Shown here piece after piece: positions 46,291 to 55,227 of a stretch of DNA of 64,000 bases. The DNA lies in NCBI RefSeq assembly GCF_001262605.1, contig NZ_LGTC01000001.1, positions 4,536,001-4,600,000 on the forward strand, read 5' to 3'. Positions within the stretch are counted from its first letter, which is position 1. Each line of letters opens with the position of its first letter. Under the pieces are notes generated by a model that was not told the DNA's origin, searched no databases, and saw nothing but the letters and a program-made list of their open reading frames with translations. Made by a program: the position numbers and the translations under genes. The DNA comes from Pseudobacteroides cellulosolvens ATCC 35603 = DSM 2933. GTDB lineage: Bacteria > Bacillota > Clostridia > Acetivibrionales > DSM-2933.

Positions 46291-46329
46291 AAACTCCTCC
46301 TTGATTTTGTTTAGGGAATCCATTCCCAA
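46291..46329 (-). promoter_or_regulatory. CsrA-like binding hairpin and ribosome site in the flagellin leader
   Basis: In the transcript GGGAA pairs with TTCCC, leaving TGGA in the loop (46314-46327); 12 bases further is AAGGAGGAG (46294-46302), the ribosome site. A GGA-loop hairpin plus a GGA-rich Shine-Dalgarno is the arrangement of the two CsrA sites in the Bacillus hag leader. csrA and fliW lie just upstream. Confidence 0.65.
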
Positions 46330-46401
46330 GTTTAACTATTCAATAAATGTTCAACTACCCGGCCAGCCTAGCTGAATATCTATTGAACTTTCCTATAATA
46401 T

Positions 46402-46428
46402 ATATCGTGTAAACCTCATGTTTCCTTA
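46402..46428 (-). promoter_or_regulatory. SigD-type promoter of flagellin
   Basis: TAAG (46425-46428), 15 bases, then CACGATAT (46402-46409), close to TAAA-N15-GCCGATAA. The predicted leader is about 110 nt and includes the CsrA hairpin. Confidence 0.65.
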
Positions 46429-46477
46429 ACAGAATAATTAATAATTTTGTTAGCAATAATTACTTTTTATATGACAC

Positions 46478-46505
46478 TAAAAAAACACACCTTACAGGTG
46501 TGCTT
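46478..46505 (-). terminator. Terminator after csrA
   Basis: GCACACCT pairs with AGGTGTGT around a three-base loop and is followed by seven T; it separates csrA from the flagellin promoter. Confidence 0.85.
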
Positions 46506-46602
46506 TTCCTACATTTATAAAAATGTGTTTAATTATTAGTTATGTATAAATATCTTCAGCTGAAATATCCAACTAAATATAGTAGAATTAATCAGACTCA
46601 TT

Positions 46603-46830
46603 TCACTTATCTTTCCTATCAAGCAATCTATTGTCAGGTATTCCTTTAAAGTCGGCAGCCCTCCTATTTTCATCCTGAATCTCCAGATAAACCTCTTTTC
46701 TGTGTATAGTTATATTCTTTGGTGCATTAATACCTATTCTAACCTGATCCCCCTGTATATCCACAATAGTTATCTCAATATTATCTCCAATAATTATTGT
46801 TTGCTCTTTCTTTCTTGTAAGTACCAGCAC
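46603..46830 (-). CDS. csrA: Carbon storage regulator CsrA
   Basis: A 75-residue RNA-binding protein: MLVLTRKKEQTIIIGDNI, VRIGINAPKNITIHRKEVYLEI. It blocks ribosome access on flagellin mRNA and is counteracted by FliW. The GTG at 46830 is chosen: GGGGAGG lies 9 nt upstream, while an in-frame ATG three codons earlier directly abuts that site, and the family starts at MLVLTRK. The start is five bases after the fliW stop, with the ribosome site inside the fliW end. Confidence 0.95.
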   Translation of the reverse strand: MLVLTRKKEQTIIIGDNIEITIVDIQGDQVRIGINAPKNITIHRKEVYLEIQDENRRAADFKGIPDNRLLDRKDK

Positions 46831-46835
46831 TAGGT

Positions 46836-47282
46836 TCATCCTCCCCTTTGATTGAGCTCCTGCATTATATAGTGCTTAATGTTATAATCCTTGCAATCCA
46901 AAACAATCTGCTTACCTTTTTTATTTATATTATTGATAATTATGGGTGCTTTTAAATTGGCAGTCATCTGTGCAATATCTTCCGGTACGACTACAATACT
47001 AAGAATTGTAGTATCGCTTTTTTCATCCAACTCCAGTTCTTCAATCTCTTCATCTGGAACCTCAACCTCATAATCCTCTTTGATATATTTAGGGTCAATA
47101 ACAACAAAAGTCAAATCTGGCTTGTCCACACTTTGTAGCCATTGGAACATATAATTATCCCCTGTATTGGACAGCAAAACAAATTTTTTAACATCCTCAA
47201 ACCCTGGTAATCCTTCAGGAAAATCAATTATACCTTTTTCGTCAATTTCAATTTGCCCGAAGTGCTTAGTGTTAAGTAGCAT
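46836..47282 (-). CDS. fliW: Flagellar assembly factor FliW
   Basis: A 148-residue FliW: HFGQIEIDEKGIIDFPEGLPGFEDVKKFVLL, FQWLQSVDKPDLTFVVIDP and NLKAPIIINNINKKGKQIVLD. It binds flagellin or CsrA in a partner switch that links flagellin synthesis to export. Coupled to csrA and followed by flagellin, the same order as in Bacillus. GAGGAGG precedes the ATG. Confidence 0.95.
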   Translation of the reverse strand: MLLNTKHFGQIEIDEKGIIDFPEGLPGFEDVKKFVLLSNTGDNYMFQWLQSVDKPDLTFVVIDPKYIKEDYEVEVPDEEIEELELDEKSDTTILSIVVVPEDIAQMTANLKAPIIINNINKKGKQIVLDCKDYNIKHYIMQELNQRGG

Positions 47283-47403
47283 GAACTTTCCTCCTCATTT
47301 AAACTGTCGGGCTCATCAATAATCAATACTATTCTATCATTAATGAAGGCCCGTTACAATAATTTTACAATAATAATAATTATTATGCATTTATAAAAAA
47401 GCT

Positions 47404-47982
47404 TCATACTTTTTCATCAATATTATTCTCAGGTATATATTTTATATTAACTGATGCATACTGCTCCATATAAAACCTTATTTTATCAGGGGTATACCTA
47501 ATATCCAATTCCCCAGGTGTATAGACCGCATCCACCCCGTTATTTGCTCCTTCACTGGTTCTCTCAGGCTCAATCTCCAAAGAACCTGTAACTGTAATCT
47601 TTGGGCCAGTTGAAGGGATTGTAACCATGCCGAATTCATGCTGAGGGTATGCATCCCTTGCAGCTATCTCTGGAATTGGGTGGCCGCCTTTTTCAATAGC
47701 AGCAAGCATATCTCCGTCTGCAGCAATTTTACCAATATACTCAATTGCATTTTCCTTACTTCGCTCAACCATGTCCTCTGTTAAATCCAGAGGGTTTTTA
47801 AGGCCTGCACTTGCAAAACATTCATACTGATCTATTTCAACCTTAGGAAGCTCTGTTCGTATATTAATTTTGGGCTCTTTGCTATCAAGCTCCAGAGTTG
47901 CATATTTAGTTTTTATTTCAAAGCTTGATTGAGTCCTGTCAACACCAAGCCTTGCATATGTCTGACTTATTTCCAAGCTCAT
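47404..47982 (-). CDS. YviE-like protein (DUF6470)
   Basis: A 192-residue protein starting ISQTYARLGVDRTQSSFEI with a YviE-like tail (YTPGELDIRYTPDKIRFYMEQYASVNIKYIP). Its place between flgL and fliW equals that of yviE in Bacillus. No catalytic motif is seen; its role in filament assembly is unknown. The ribosome site is weak (GATGGTG). Confidence 0.8.
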   Translation of the reverse strand: MSLEISQTYARLGVDRTQSSFEIKTKYATLELDSKEPKINIRTELPKVEIDQYECFASAGLKNPLDLTEDMVERSKENAIEYIGKIAADGDMLAAIEKGGHPIPEIAARDAYPQHEFGMVTIPSTGPKITVTGSLEIEPERTSEGANNGVDAVYTPGELDIRYTPDKIRFYMEQYASVNIKYIPENNIDEKV

Positions 47983-48072
47983 ATAACACCATCAAATCTA
48001 CCCATTTAAATGGGATCTTACAGTTTAAACGATTTATATTAACAATACTTTTAATCTACATATTTGCAATAC

Positions 48073-49737
48073 TTATCTTAAAAAGTCCATTAGCGATGGT
48101 TGTATAATCCTTGCCCCGCCTTCAAGAGATGCCTTATATACATTTTCCTCATTCTTAAGATTCATAATTGTTTCCGCCATATCCGCATCTTCATTTTCAC
48201 TCATTAATTGTGTAAAGTTAATGTTATCATTTTCCAGTCTATTTAATGTAAGCTCAATTCTGTTAGTACGAGCACCTATATCAGAACGGACGCTCATAAC
48301 CCTGTCCCTTAATAGATCCATTTCAGTTATTGCATTTCTTATACCTTCTTCCCCTTTTTGTGATGTTACTGTCTTATCGAGATTTGTATATATCTTAAGT
48401 GCACTTAATGCATTGTTATTGGCAGGCCCATCCATAAGGGTAATTTTCCTTGTTCCTTCCGATGAAAATACCAGCTTGCCATTCTCATTTCTTACTGTAA
48501 CCTTCGCATCAAACAGGCTCGGGTCAGCATCTATAGCTGTTTGTATACCGCTTACCATATCATTTAATGTTTTTCCGGGAGTGCCATCATATGTGTATCC
48601 CCCTGGATCAGGTATGGTGATGGTAGTATAATCTGTCATTCCGTCAACCTTTATATTAAATTGGTTATTCTGTGTAAGTATAAGAGGACTTGTAACACTA
48701 GCAGCAATATTATGCCCTGTAATAAATGAATTAGTGTTAGGTCGTGTCAATGTATCGATAAACCTATTCATTGAAATCATGAAGTCACCCATATCATTTT
48801 TTGTGCCTGAGCCAAAGAGCTGTGTTCCTAGAACATTTACGTTAAGGTTATCGTTTATTCCTATTTGATAGTTGATTTCTTCGCTTTTTGATACAGTTAT
48901 ATTGGTTACAGGATCTGTCTTTAATTTTATTTTATCTAGTAAATCCTCAGGGTCACTTCGCTTTATATACATTTTCATTCTGTTTCCATATGAATCGATG
49001 GTATTCTTTAAAGAAAATTCAAGTCTTCCTCCATCATTCTTAACATTTACATTTTCAAGCTCGGGAAATGAATTAATAGCACTCTGGATATCATAAGCCA
49101 AGGTATCAATACTATTTAATGCCCCGTCATAATTTTTAGCAGGCAACTGCACTGTCTTATAATTTGTACCATCAAGGCATATTTGAAAAGATAAGTTTGA
49201 TGAAGTATTATCAATAGGTATTTTTGACAAATCTATCAAACCGCTTTTTATTACAGCGGTTTCATTGGATCCAACCGATACCTTATAAGTTCCATCTTCA
49301 TTCATCAGCGGAGTATCTGTAGTAAACCCCGAAAATACATACCTGCCGGCATATGTTGAATTTGATATATGTATTATCTGATCCTTTAACTGCTCAACTT
49401 CTTTTCTTATCTTCTCCCTGTCATCTGGTGTCATAGTGCCATTGGCAGCTTGGACCGCCAATTCTCTTGCTCTTTGCAACACATCAACTACCATTCCCAT
49501 AGAGCTTTCAGTTATACTCATCCATGAATCAGCATCATTGGAATTTCTTTTAAATTGCTCCACCTCAGCTACATCAGTTCTCAGCTTAAGTGCTTTTGCA
49601 GCTACAATAGGGTCATCAGATGGCACGCTGATCTTTTTTCCTGTAGCCAACTGACTCTGGAGTTTATTCATTCTGCCAAGATTGCCGTTTATATAGCTCA
49701 TCATATTATTTATAAGCATATTATTGGTGATTCTCAT
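48073..49737 (-). CDS. flgL: Flagellar hook-associated protein FlgL
   Basis: A 554-residue hook-filament junction protein. N-terminal MRITNNMLINNMMSYINGNL and C-terminal LMSENEDADMAETIMNLKNE are typical D0/D1 parts; the middle is longer than usual (Bacillus FlgL is about 300) with flagellin-hook-IN-like beta repeats (ASVTSPLILTQNNQFNIKVD). Together with FlgK it joins hook and filament. It begins 10 bases after the flgK stop. Confidence 0.93.
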   Translation of the reverse strand: MRITNNMLINNMMSYINGNLGRMNKLQSQLATGKKISVPSDDPIVAAKALKLRTDVAEVEQFKRNSNDADSWMSITESSMGMVVDVLQRARELAVQAANGTMTPDDREKIRKEVEQLKDQIIHISNSTYAGRYVFSGFTTDTPLMNEDGTYKVSVGSNETAVIKSGLIDLSKIPIDNTSSNLSFQICLDGTNYKTVQLPAKNYDGALNSIDTLAYDIQSAINSFPELENVNVKNDGGRLEFSLKNTIDSYGNRMKMYIKRSDPEDLLDKIKLKTDPVTNITVSKSEEINYQIGINDNLNVNVLGTQLFGSGTKNDMGDFMISMNRFIDTLTRPNTNSFITGHNIAASVTSPLILTQNNQFNIKVDGMTDYTTITIPDPGGYTYDGTPGKTLNDMVSGIQTAIDADPSLFDAKVTVRNENGKLVFSSEGTRKITLMDGPANNNALSALKIYTNLDKTVTSQKGEEGIRNAITEMDLLRDRVMSVRSDIGARTNRIELTLNRLENDNINFTQLMSENEDADMAETIMNLKNEENVYKASLEGGARIIQPSLMDFLR

Positions 49738-49746
49738 TTATACTCC

Positions 49747-51414
49747 CTACCTTCCTGATATACCAACACGGTTTACCAATGTATCATATATTTCACTTAA
49801 AGTAGATATCATTTTTGCTGCTGCAGTATAAGCATGTTGATATTTAACCATGTTTGACATTTCCTCGTTCAATGACACACCAGAAACAGAAGATCTTCTA
49901 TTCTCAATCTGTCCCATTATTACAATCTGTGTCTTTGATATTTGCATGGCTTGTTGGGTATCTATTCCCAGAGTGGATATTAATGCCTTCATATAATCCT
50001 CCGGATTACCTTCCATAAAAAGGTGTCCGTCATGTCTCATTTCTATAAGATTTAAAAGGTTTGACCCATCTTCTGAAAGGCCTGAAGTAGATGAAGCTGC
50101 TATATTATACTCTCCGCTTTCCTCATGAATTAGGTCACCACTTATTGAAAAGTTTTTTGCAGTCAACTTATTATATAAATTACCGATATCATCCACTGAA
50201 TTTGCACTTCCTATAAACTCGGACGTATAAATTTCTGATACGGCATTCTGTTTATGGGACCAGCCTTTCATTGTAAAAAGCCTTATGCCTGCTGGGCTTG
50301 TGGATCCCCCTGGTTTCTTCATCCCATAGCCATCCGCATGACCCGAAGTAGTCTTACTATAGATTGTACCGTTCAGATCATCTGTTTGAACTGTAATTCC
50401 CTCATTCATTGCAAGAGCAAACTTTCGTACAAATTCGTTCAGTTTTTTTACGTAAAAGGGAACACCTTTATAATTTGGTGATGCTCCATTTCCCTGATCA
50501 ACACCTTCATTACCATCTCTCATATCGATATAGCCCTTCAATTCGCCACCTTTAACTTCCAGTAAATTTCCATCCTCCCATGATACTTCATAGAGGTTTT
50601 CTATGTCTTCATCCACATTGAGCTTCTTTTCCCTCTGCTCAACCTTTAATTGGGACAGGCTGTAATGATCGACAAATGCCTTTCCATTTATGGTTATTAA
50701 AAAGTGTTTTTCCTGCTGTCCATTTGGAAGCACCCCAACAGCAACTTCACTTGCCTGTACATTCACAAGCTTCGATAGCTTATCCACCAGATAAGTTCTT
50801 TGATCCCTTAAATCATTTGCCTTGTTGTTATCTATCTCAGCAGCATATATCTGTTTATTGAGCTGTTGTATCTGTCTGCCATATGAGTTTATTTCATCAA
50901 CTTTTAACTTTATATTATAATTAAGATCTGACTGCAGCTTTTCCAAATGAGCCGCAACAGAGTTAAAATACTTAGTAAGGGTTACTCCCTCACCTATTAA
51001 AAGCTTTCTTGCAGCCAAACTGCTTGGATCTTTGGATAGCTCCTGAACAGCTGCAAAGTAATTGTTTATTACCACGTTAAAGCCGCTGTCCGAAGGTTCA
51101 TTGAAAGTTTTTTCAATGTCAGTAAGTTGAATGGCTTTAACATCCCATTCTCCAAATGTATCACTTTCACTCCAGTATTTAAAGTCAAGATACTCATCAT
51201 GAATCCTGTCAACTGAAGCTGATAGTGATCCCGTACCTATCATACCGGTACCATCATGTACAGACATGGCAGGTGCAGCAGTCTGCACAGACATCTGTCT
51301 GGAATATCCCGGAGTATTTACATTGTTTATATTATGGTTTATAACATCTAACCCTCTTTGAGCTGTGTATAACCCGTTTGAAGCTACATTAAGACCAAAA
51401 AACGAAGACCTCAT
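49747..51414 (-). CDS. flgK: Flagellar hook-associated protein FlgK (standard paralogue)
   Basis: A 555-residue HAP1. N-terminal YTAQRGLDVINHNINNVNTP and the C-terminal VSLNEEMSNMVKYQHAYTAA are the conserved ends; the usual LKGYIDMRD segment leads directly to the long helix and AMNEGI. It forms the first junction ring on the hook. A second, larger FlgK lies 30 bases upstream, so the two are tandem paralogues and probably co-expressed. Confidence 0.93.
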   Translation of the reverse strand: MRSSFFGLNVASNGLYTAQRGLDVINHNINNVNTPGYSRQMSVQTAAPAMSVHDGTGMIGTGSLSASVDRIHDEYLDFKYWSESDTFGEWDVKAIQLTDIEKTFNEPSDSGFNVVINNYFAAVQELSKDPSSLAARKLLIGEGVTLTKYFNSVAAHLEKLQSDLNYNIKLKVDEINSYGRQIQQLNKQIYAAEIDNNKANDLRDQRTYLVDKLSKLVNVQASEVAVGVLPNGQQEKHFLITINGKAFVDHYSLSQLKVEQREKKLNVDEDIENLYEVSWEDGNLLEVKGGELKGYIDMRDGNEGVDQGNGASPNYKGVPFYVKKLNEFVRKFALAMNEGITVQTDDLNGTIYSKTTSGHADGYGMKKPGGSTSPAGIRLFTMKGWSHKQNAVSEIYTSEFIGSANSVDDIGNLYNKLTAKNFSISGDLIHEESGEYNIAASSTSGLSEDGSNLLNLIEMRHDGHLFMEGNPEDYMKALISTLGIDTQQAMQISKTQIVIMGQIENRRSSVSGVSLNEEMSNMVKYQHAYTAAAKMISTLSEIYDTLVNRVGISGR

Positions 51415-51444
51415 ACCACTTTCCCCCTGACAATTTCCTTACAT

Positions 51445-53514
51445 TTACCTTCCAACAAGCCCTAATTTATTAACTATTGATTCAAACATTTCATCAAACA
51501 CATTTAAAACTCTGGCTGCTGCATTATACGCGAACTGATATTTCATCATGTTGGTCATTTCTTCATCCATAGAAACGCTTGTAATAGCCTGTCTTGCACT
51601 GTCTGCAGAATTTACAAGGGTTGTTTGTCCGGTAGATGCAGTTCGGGCTTCCGAACCTCCATTACCAATATCTCCAACTATAGACCGGTAAAAATCATCG
51701 AAATTCTGAACATTGGATGTATTGCCCATCATAGCCTTATGCCTTAATTCATAAATAGCAGTCGCCACTGTGTTGTCCCCTACCGATCCGTTTACTGATG
51801 TAACAATATTCTTAAGGTCAGAAAGCTTGGGGTTAACCATTATGTTTCCCATTTGCATTGGATAATATGGATTAATCGGTACAAAGAAATCTATCCCATT
51901 GGTTCCATTTAAATTGTAACCGCTCCTGTGGAGACTGTTTACTTCTCTTGTTAAAGCATTAACCATTAAATTTATCCTGTTTTTCAGGTTTGATATTATA
52001 TCATTTGATTCAATTGTGTTTCCATAAATACTGTTTCTTACAGTTTCTGAAACACTGTCTATAATGCTGGTACCAGAGGCTGCATTATCAATAAACTTTG
52101 CTCCACTGGCATCTGTAAAACCCTTTAGTGAATTCTTATTTGATATATCGGATATTATTGCAGTATTTATTCTATTATTTTCGAACTGAGTCCCCAATGT
52201 ATTTAATCCTGTTGGATCTATTGAATTATTGGAATATATAATAATTTGCCTTGATACATTTCTCCATTCTGTAAGTATATCGGCTTGATTTGCTGCATTT
52301 TCAGCATCCTGCAGTGCCGGTACTGCAATACCGGTTGCAACAGTGTTTTTAAAGCTTATGCCAAGCCCTGAATCAGTACTACCAATCTGATCCTTAAAAG
52401 AATTTATATCCGGTACATAAACTCCATTTGAGTTAGCAGCCGAATCCACAAATGTAGTAGGTGCGGTAATTCCCGTACTGTCAAAGGTTACGTACCCCAG
52501 CCTTACACCTATACCCCTGCTTGTATAATCATTTACAATTTTATCAATATTGTTATAAAGCTCATCTCTTCTTGCAGCACTATCATCAGTATTAAATGCA
52601 AATACCAGGTCAATCTTGTCATTTGGTGATCCATTTCCAAAACTGCCTATTGTACCTGCTACTTCCCCCCTGGCTTCCATGAGCCCTTTAATGACCCCGT
52701 TTTTTATGGGAACCAAAGTACCCGTTTTTTCAAGTGCAACAGCAGAAAACATACTTCCTTTTTGGTTCTCAACGGTTTTCAACCTCTCGCTGATGCCGCG
52801 GCTAACTAGAAAATAACCACCTATTGTTATTTCTACCTGCCCATCCTGGATTTCATTAATAACGCAATCAGCCAGCTTGGAAATTCTGTCAAGCAGGACA
52901 TTTCTTTGGTCCCTTAGGTCATTGGCACTATCGCCTGCGGTTTCTACCGATAATATTTTGACGTTCAGATCAGCTACATTCTTTGTTATGCCATTAATCT
53001 CATCCACCTTGACCCTAAGCTCAGAGTCCAGATCCGATTGTAGCTTGTCAAACTGACTTCCCAAATGGTTTATATATTGAACCAAAGCTTCTCCTCTTTG
53101 GCGTGTAAGAGCTCTTGTTGTAAGACTTTCCGGATTTTTGGATAGTTCATGCCAGGAATTCCAGTATTCATTCATTACAGATTGAAGACCTTCATTCATT
53201 GGCTCACCCATTACTGCCTGTATATCATTAAATGTTTTCTCCCTTGTTTCCCAATAACCAAGACTCTCGCTTTCCATCCTGTAAACATTATCTAAAAATG
53301 AATGCCTTATTTGTCTTATTTTTTGAATATCCGCACCCAATCCAAGATCATAGCCGTTTTCCCTTTGGTACAGTGAATCCTTCAGTGCAACCTGTTGCCT
53401 TGCATACCCAGGGGTATTTACATTGGATATATTATGTCCTGTAACGGACAATCCTCTTTCATTTACATAAAGACCGGATCTGGCAATTTCAATACTTGCA
53501 AAACTTACACCCAT
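51445..53514 (-). CDS. FlgK paralogue with inserted von Willebrand A-like domain
   Basis: A 689-residue HAP1 paralogue. The ends are normal (YVNERGLSVTGHNISNVNTP; SVSMDEEMTNMMKYQFAYNAA). After the conserved GVIKGLMEARGEV (about 275-285) the expected helix is interrupted by about 195 residues (300-496), and the FlgK sequence resumes at LMVNALTREVNSLH. The insert looks like a vWA domain: KIDLVFAFNTDDS in the MIDAS strand, VRLGYVTFDS, a GLGISFKNTV helix, RQIIIYSNN and INTAIISDI. The metal motif is imperfect (N-T-D-D-S for D-x-S-x-S). Such a domain could bind a surface ligand. Confidence 0.85.
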   Translation of the reverse strand: MGVSFASIEIARSGLYVNERGLSVTGHNISNVNTPGYARQQVALKDSLYQRENGYDLGLGADIQKIRQIRHSFLDNVYRMESESLGYWETREKTFNDIQAVMGEPMNEGLQSVMNEYWNSWHELSKNPESLTTRALTRQRGEALVQYINHLGSQFDKLQSDLDSELRVKVDEINGITKNVADLNVKILSVETAGDSANDLRDQRNVLLDRISKLADCVINEIQDGQVEITIGGYFLVSRGISERLKTVENQKGSMFSAVALEKTGTLVPIKNGVIKGLMEARGEVAGTIGSFGNGSPNDKIDLVFAFNTDDSAARRDELYNNIDKIVNDYTSRGIGVRLGYVTFDSTGITAPTTFVDSAANSNGVYVPDINSFKDQIGSTDSGLGISFKNTVATGIAVPALQDAENAANQADILTEWRNVSRQIIIYSNNSIDPTGLNTLGTQFENNRINTAIISDISNKNSLKGFTDASGAKFIDNAASGTSIIDSVSETVRNSIYGNTIESNDIISNLKNRINLMVNALTREVNSLHRSGYNLNGTNGIDFFVPINPYYPMQMGNIMVNPKLSDLKNIVTSVNGSVGDNTVATAIYELRHKAMMGNTSNVQNFDDFYRSIVGDIGNGGSEARTASTGQTTLVNSADSARQAITSVSMDEEMTNMMKYQFAYNAAARVLNVFDEMFESIVNKLGLVGR

Positions 53515-53557
53515 TTGCTACACCCCTCGTTAACTTTCATTTAGCCATTCCATATTT

Positions 53558-54055
53558 CTATATTTTAAAGTCAAATCTGCTTTCCACCTTGACGTTTGAC
53601 TTTTCAGCATCAATACCGTAATTGTTGTCCTGGCTTTTACTAGCTGAACAAAGATTTATCGAAAAATCTATATAATCCAATGAATTTTTAATAAGCCTGG
53701 AATTTAAATCATTGAGCTCTACAAGCTTAGAAACAAGTTTTTTTAGTCCTTGCTGACGTTCCTTAAGTTTATCCTTTACCGGCCCTTCTGCATTATCTAT
53801 GAGGGCTGACAAAGTTATTTCATCCAGCTTCATTTGTAAGGCCTTGGATATTTTGTACGTTATAATTTCCCTTTGGTTCTCAATCTGGGTAACCTTGATA
53901 ATTAACTTTTGCTCTGCTTGAACCATTTTCTCAAGCTCGTCTACCTTTCCCTCAACTATAACGGTGGTTTTTTCTTTTGAAATTTTATATATATCACTAT
54001 ATATATTAAATTCCTGATCTAAAACATTTATCAATTCATTAAAAATCATATCCAA
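53558..54055 (-). CDS. flgN: FlgN-type flagellar chaperone
   Basis: A helical coiled-coil protein of about 165 residues, FlgN family, just upstream of the two flgK genes whose products it should guard for export. The longer frame starts with GTG within the ribosome site; the TTG at 54055 is 6 nt after GGGGGTG, and the ATG at 54049 is the alternative. Conserved basic/acidic heptads cover 20-140. Confidence 0.78.
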   Translation of the reverse strand: MDMIFNELINVLDQEFNIYSDIYKISKEKTTVIVEGKVDELEKMVQAEQKLIIKVTQIENQREIITYKISKALQMKLDEITLSALIDNAEGPVKDKLKERQQGLKKLVSKLVELNDLNSRLIKNSLDYIDFSINLCSASKSQDNNYGIDAEKSNVKVESRFDFKI

Positions 54056-54162
54056 AATTGACACCCCCACACCATAATTTCCAATTCATAAGAATTTATC
54101 TCCTTATAGCAATATTTGCGGGATATAAATATCCCGCAAAATTTTGGTCAAGTCCGTTACTG

Positions 54163-54450
54163 CTACTCATTTTTATTCTTTATTGAATTAATCAACTTAT
54201 CAGCCAGATCATTACTGCTTATATTATATTCTCCTTTATCGTACTTATCCTGTATGCCACTGACCTTATCGTGTCTTATATCAGGAATGTCCTTTAACGT
54301 TTTCATTGCTGTTTGAAAATCCTTTGCCTGATTGGATATTGATATAATATCCTTTTTAGTTGTAGTAGATTCTGTCTTATCAACCTTGCCTACATTTTTG
54401 TTCTTGCTGTAGATCCCGGAGACTTTTGATACATCTCCATTAATTCTCAT
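54163..54450 (-). CDS. flgM: Anti-sigma-28 factor FlgM
   Basis: A 95-residue protein with a disordered Lys/Ser/Thr-rich N-terminus and the FlgM core DIISISNQAKDFQTAM, ending GEYNISSNDLADKLINSI. It holds SigD until the hook is complete and FlgM is exported. The ATG at 54450 follows AGGTGG at 5 nt. Two SigD-like promoters lie upstream, giving feedback control. Confidence 0.92.
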   Translation of the reverse strand: MRINGDVSKVSGIYSKNKNVGKVDKTESTTTKKDIISISNQAKDFQTAMKTLKDIPDIRHDKVSGIQDKYDKGEYNISSNDLADKLINSIKNKNE

Positions 54451-54670
54451 AATTACCACCTACCTTTAAAAATTTAAAATATTTACTTTTATTTATATAA
54501 ACTTATATAAATTCAAATTTTCTATTGTTTTTGAAAATATATTTAATCATATAATACAATTTGTATGATACTGGGATTTATAAAGAATTTTGTTAATCCC
54601 TATATATAATATTAACATATTTCCGTTACAGCATCATTTTAATATACAAAAATTCTATCTCTTATTATTT

Positions 54671-54761
54671 ATATCGGCACTTCACTAATATAATTTATAG
54701 TTTTATTTAAACACAATTACCTACTCAATAACATTATCGGTGTCACATTTATTATACTTTA
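54671..54761 (-). promoter_or_regulatory. Two SigD-type promoters upstream of flgM
   Basis: Proximal: TAAA (54694-54697), 15 bases, GCCGATAT (54671-54678), a near-perfect match. Distal: TAAA (54758-54761), 16 bases, ACCGATAA (54734-54741). Both point toward flgM with a 220-290 nt leader. The rest of the 330-base gap holds no gene. Confidence 0.75.
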
Positions 54762-54788
54762 CACTTTTTTGAAATAAAAATGGATTTT

Positions 54789-55214
54789 TTATTTATTTTT
54801 AGCATTTTTATTTAAAAATCTCATTTCAAACCCTTTATTACCTGTGGGAGATGAGGCAATAGTTTCATTAATCTCAGCAGCTGTTTTTTGGAAGTCCTTT
54901 GCAAGCCCTCCTGAACAAGCATCACAAAATCGCCCAGACCTAATTGATTTACCGCAGCCTTCACATGACAGTACCATGTTAGCTTCGTCACCAACTATCT
55001 CCAGACGACCTTCCCTTAAATACCTTGTAATTTTCTGCATACTGATTTCCAAATCTTCAGATACCTTTGACATTGACGTGCCAGGGTACTTATACAGATA
55101 TTCCTTTACCCTTTTGAAATCATCCTCGTCAACCTTGAGACAATCAGGACAAATTTGTTTTCCAACATAATTAAAAATTTGTCCGCACCTTTTACAATTT
55201 CTAATGTCTGGCAT
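54789..55214 (-). CDS. YvyF-like flagellar operon protein
   Basis: A 141-residue protein with an N-terminal zinc ribbon (CKRCGQIFNYVGKQICPDC), a small helix-turn-helix-like middle (SMSKVSEDLEISMQKITRYL) and a second zinc knuckle (CEGCGKSIRSGRFCDAC). Matches the TIGR03826/YvyF family found before flgM in Firmicutes. The ATG at 55214 (GGAGG 6 nt upstream) is used instead of a longer frame overlapping comFC. A regulatory, DNA-contacting role is plausible but unproven. Confidence 0.85.
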   Translation of the reverse strand: MPDIRNCKRCGQIFNYVGKQICPDCLKVDEDDFKRVKEYLYKYPGTSMSKVSEDLEISMQKITRYLREGRLEIVGDEANMVLSCEGCGKSIRSGRFCDACSGGLAKDFQKTAAEINETIASSPTGNKGFEMRFLNKNAKNK

Positions 55215-55227
55215 ATTAATCCTCCAC

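Noticed and set aside
46331..46390. Possible small gene between csrA and flagellin
   Set aside because: No frame with a ribosome site; the bases form the structured flagellin leader.
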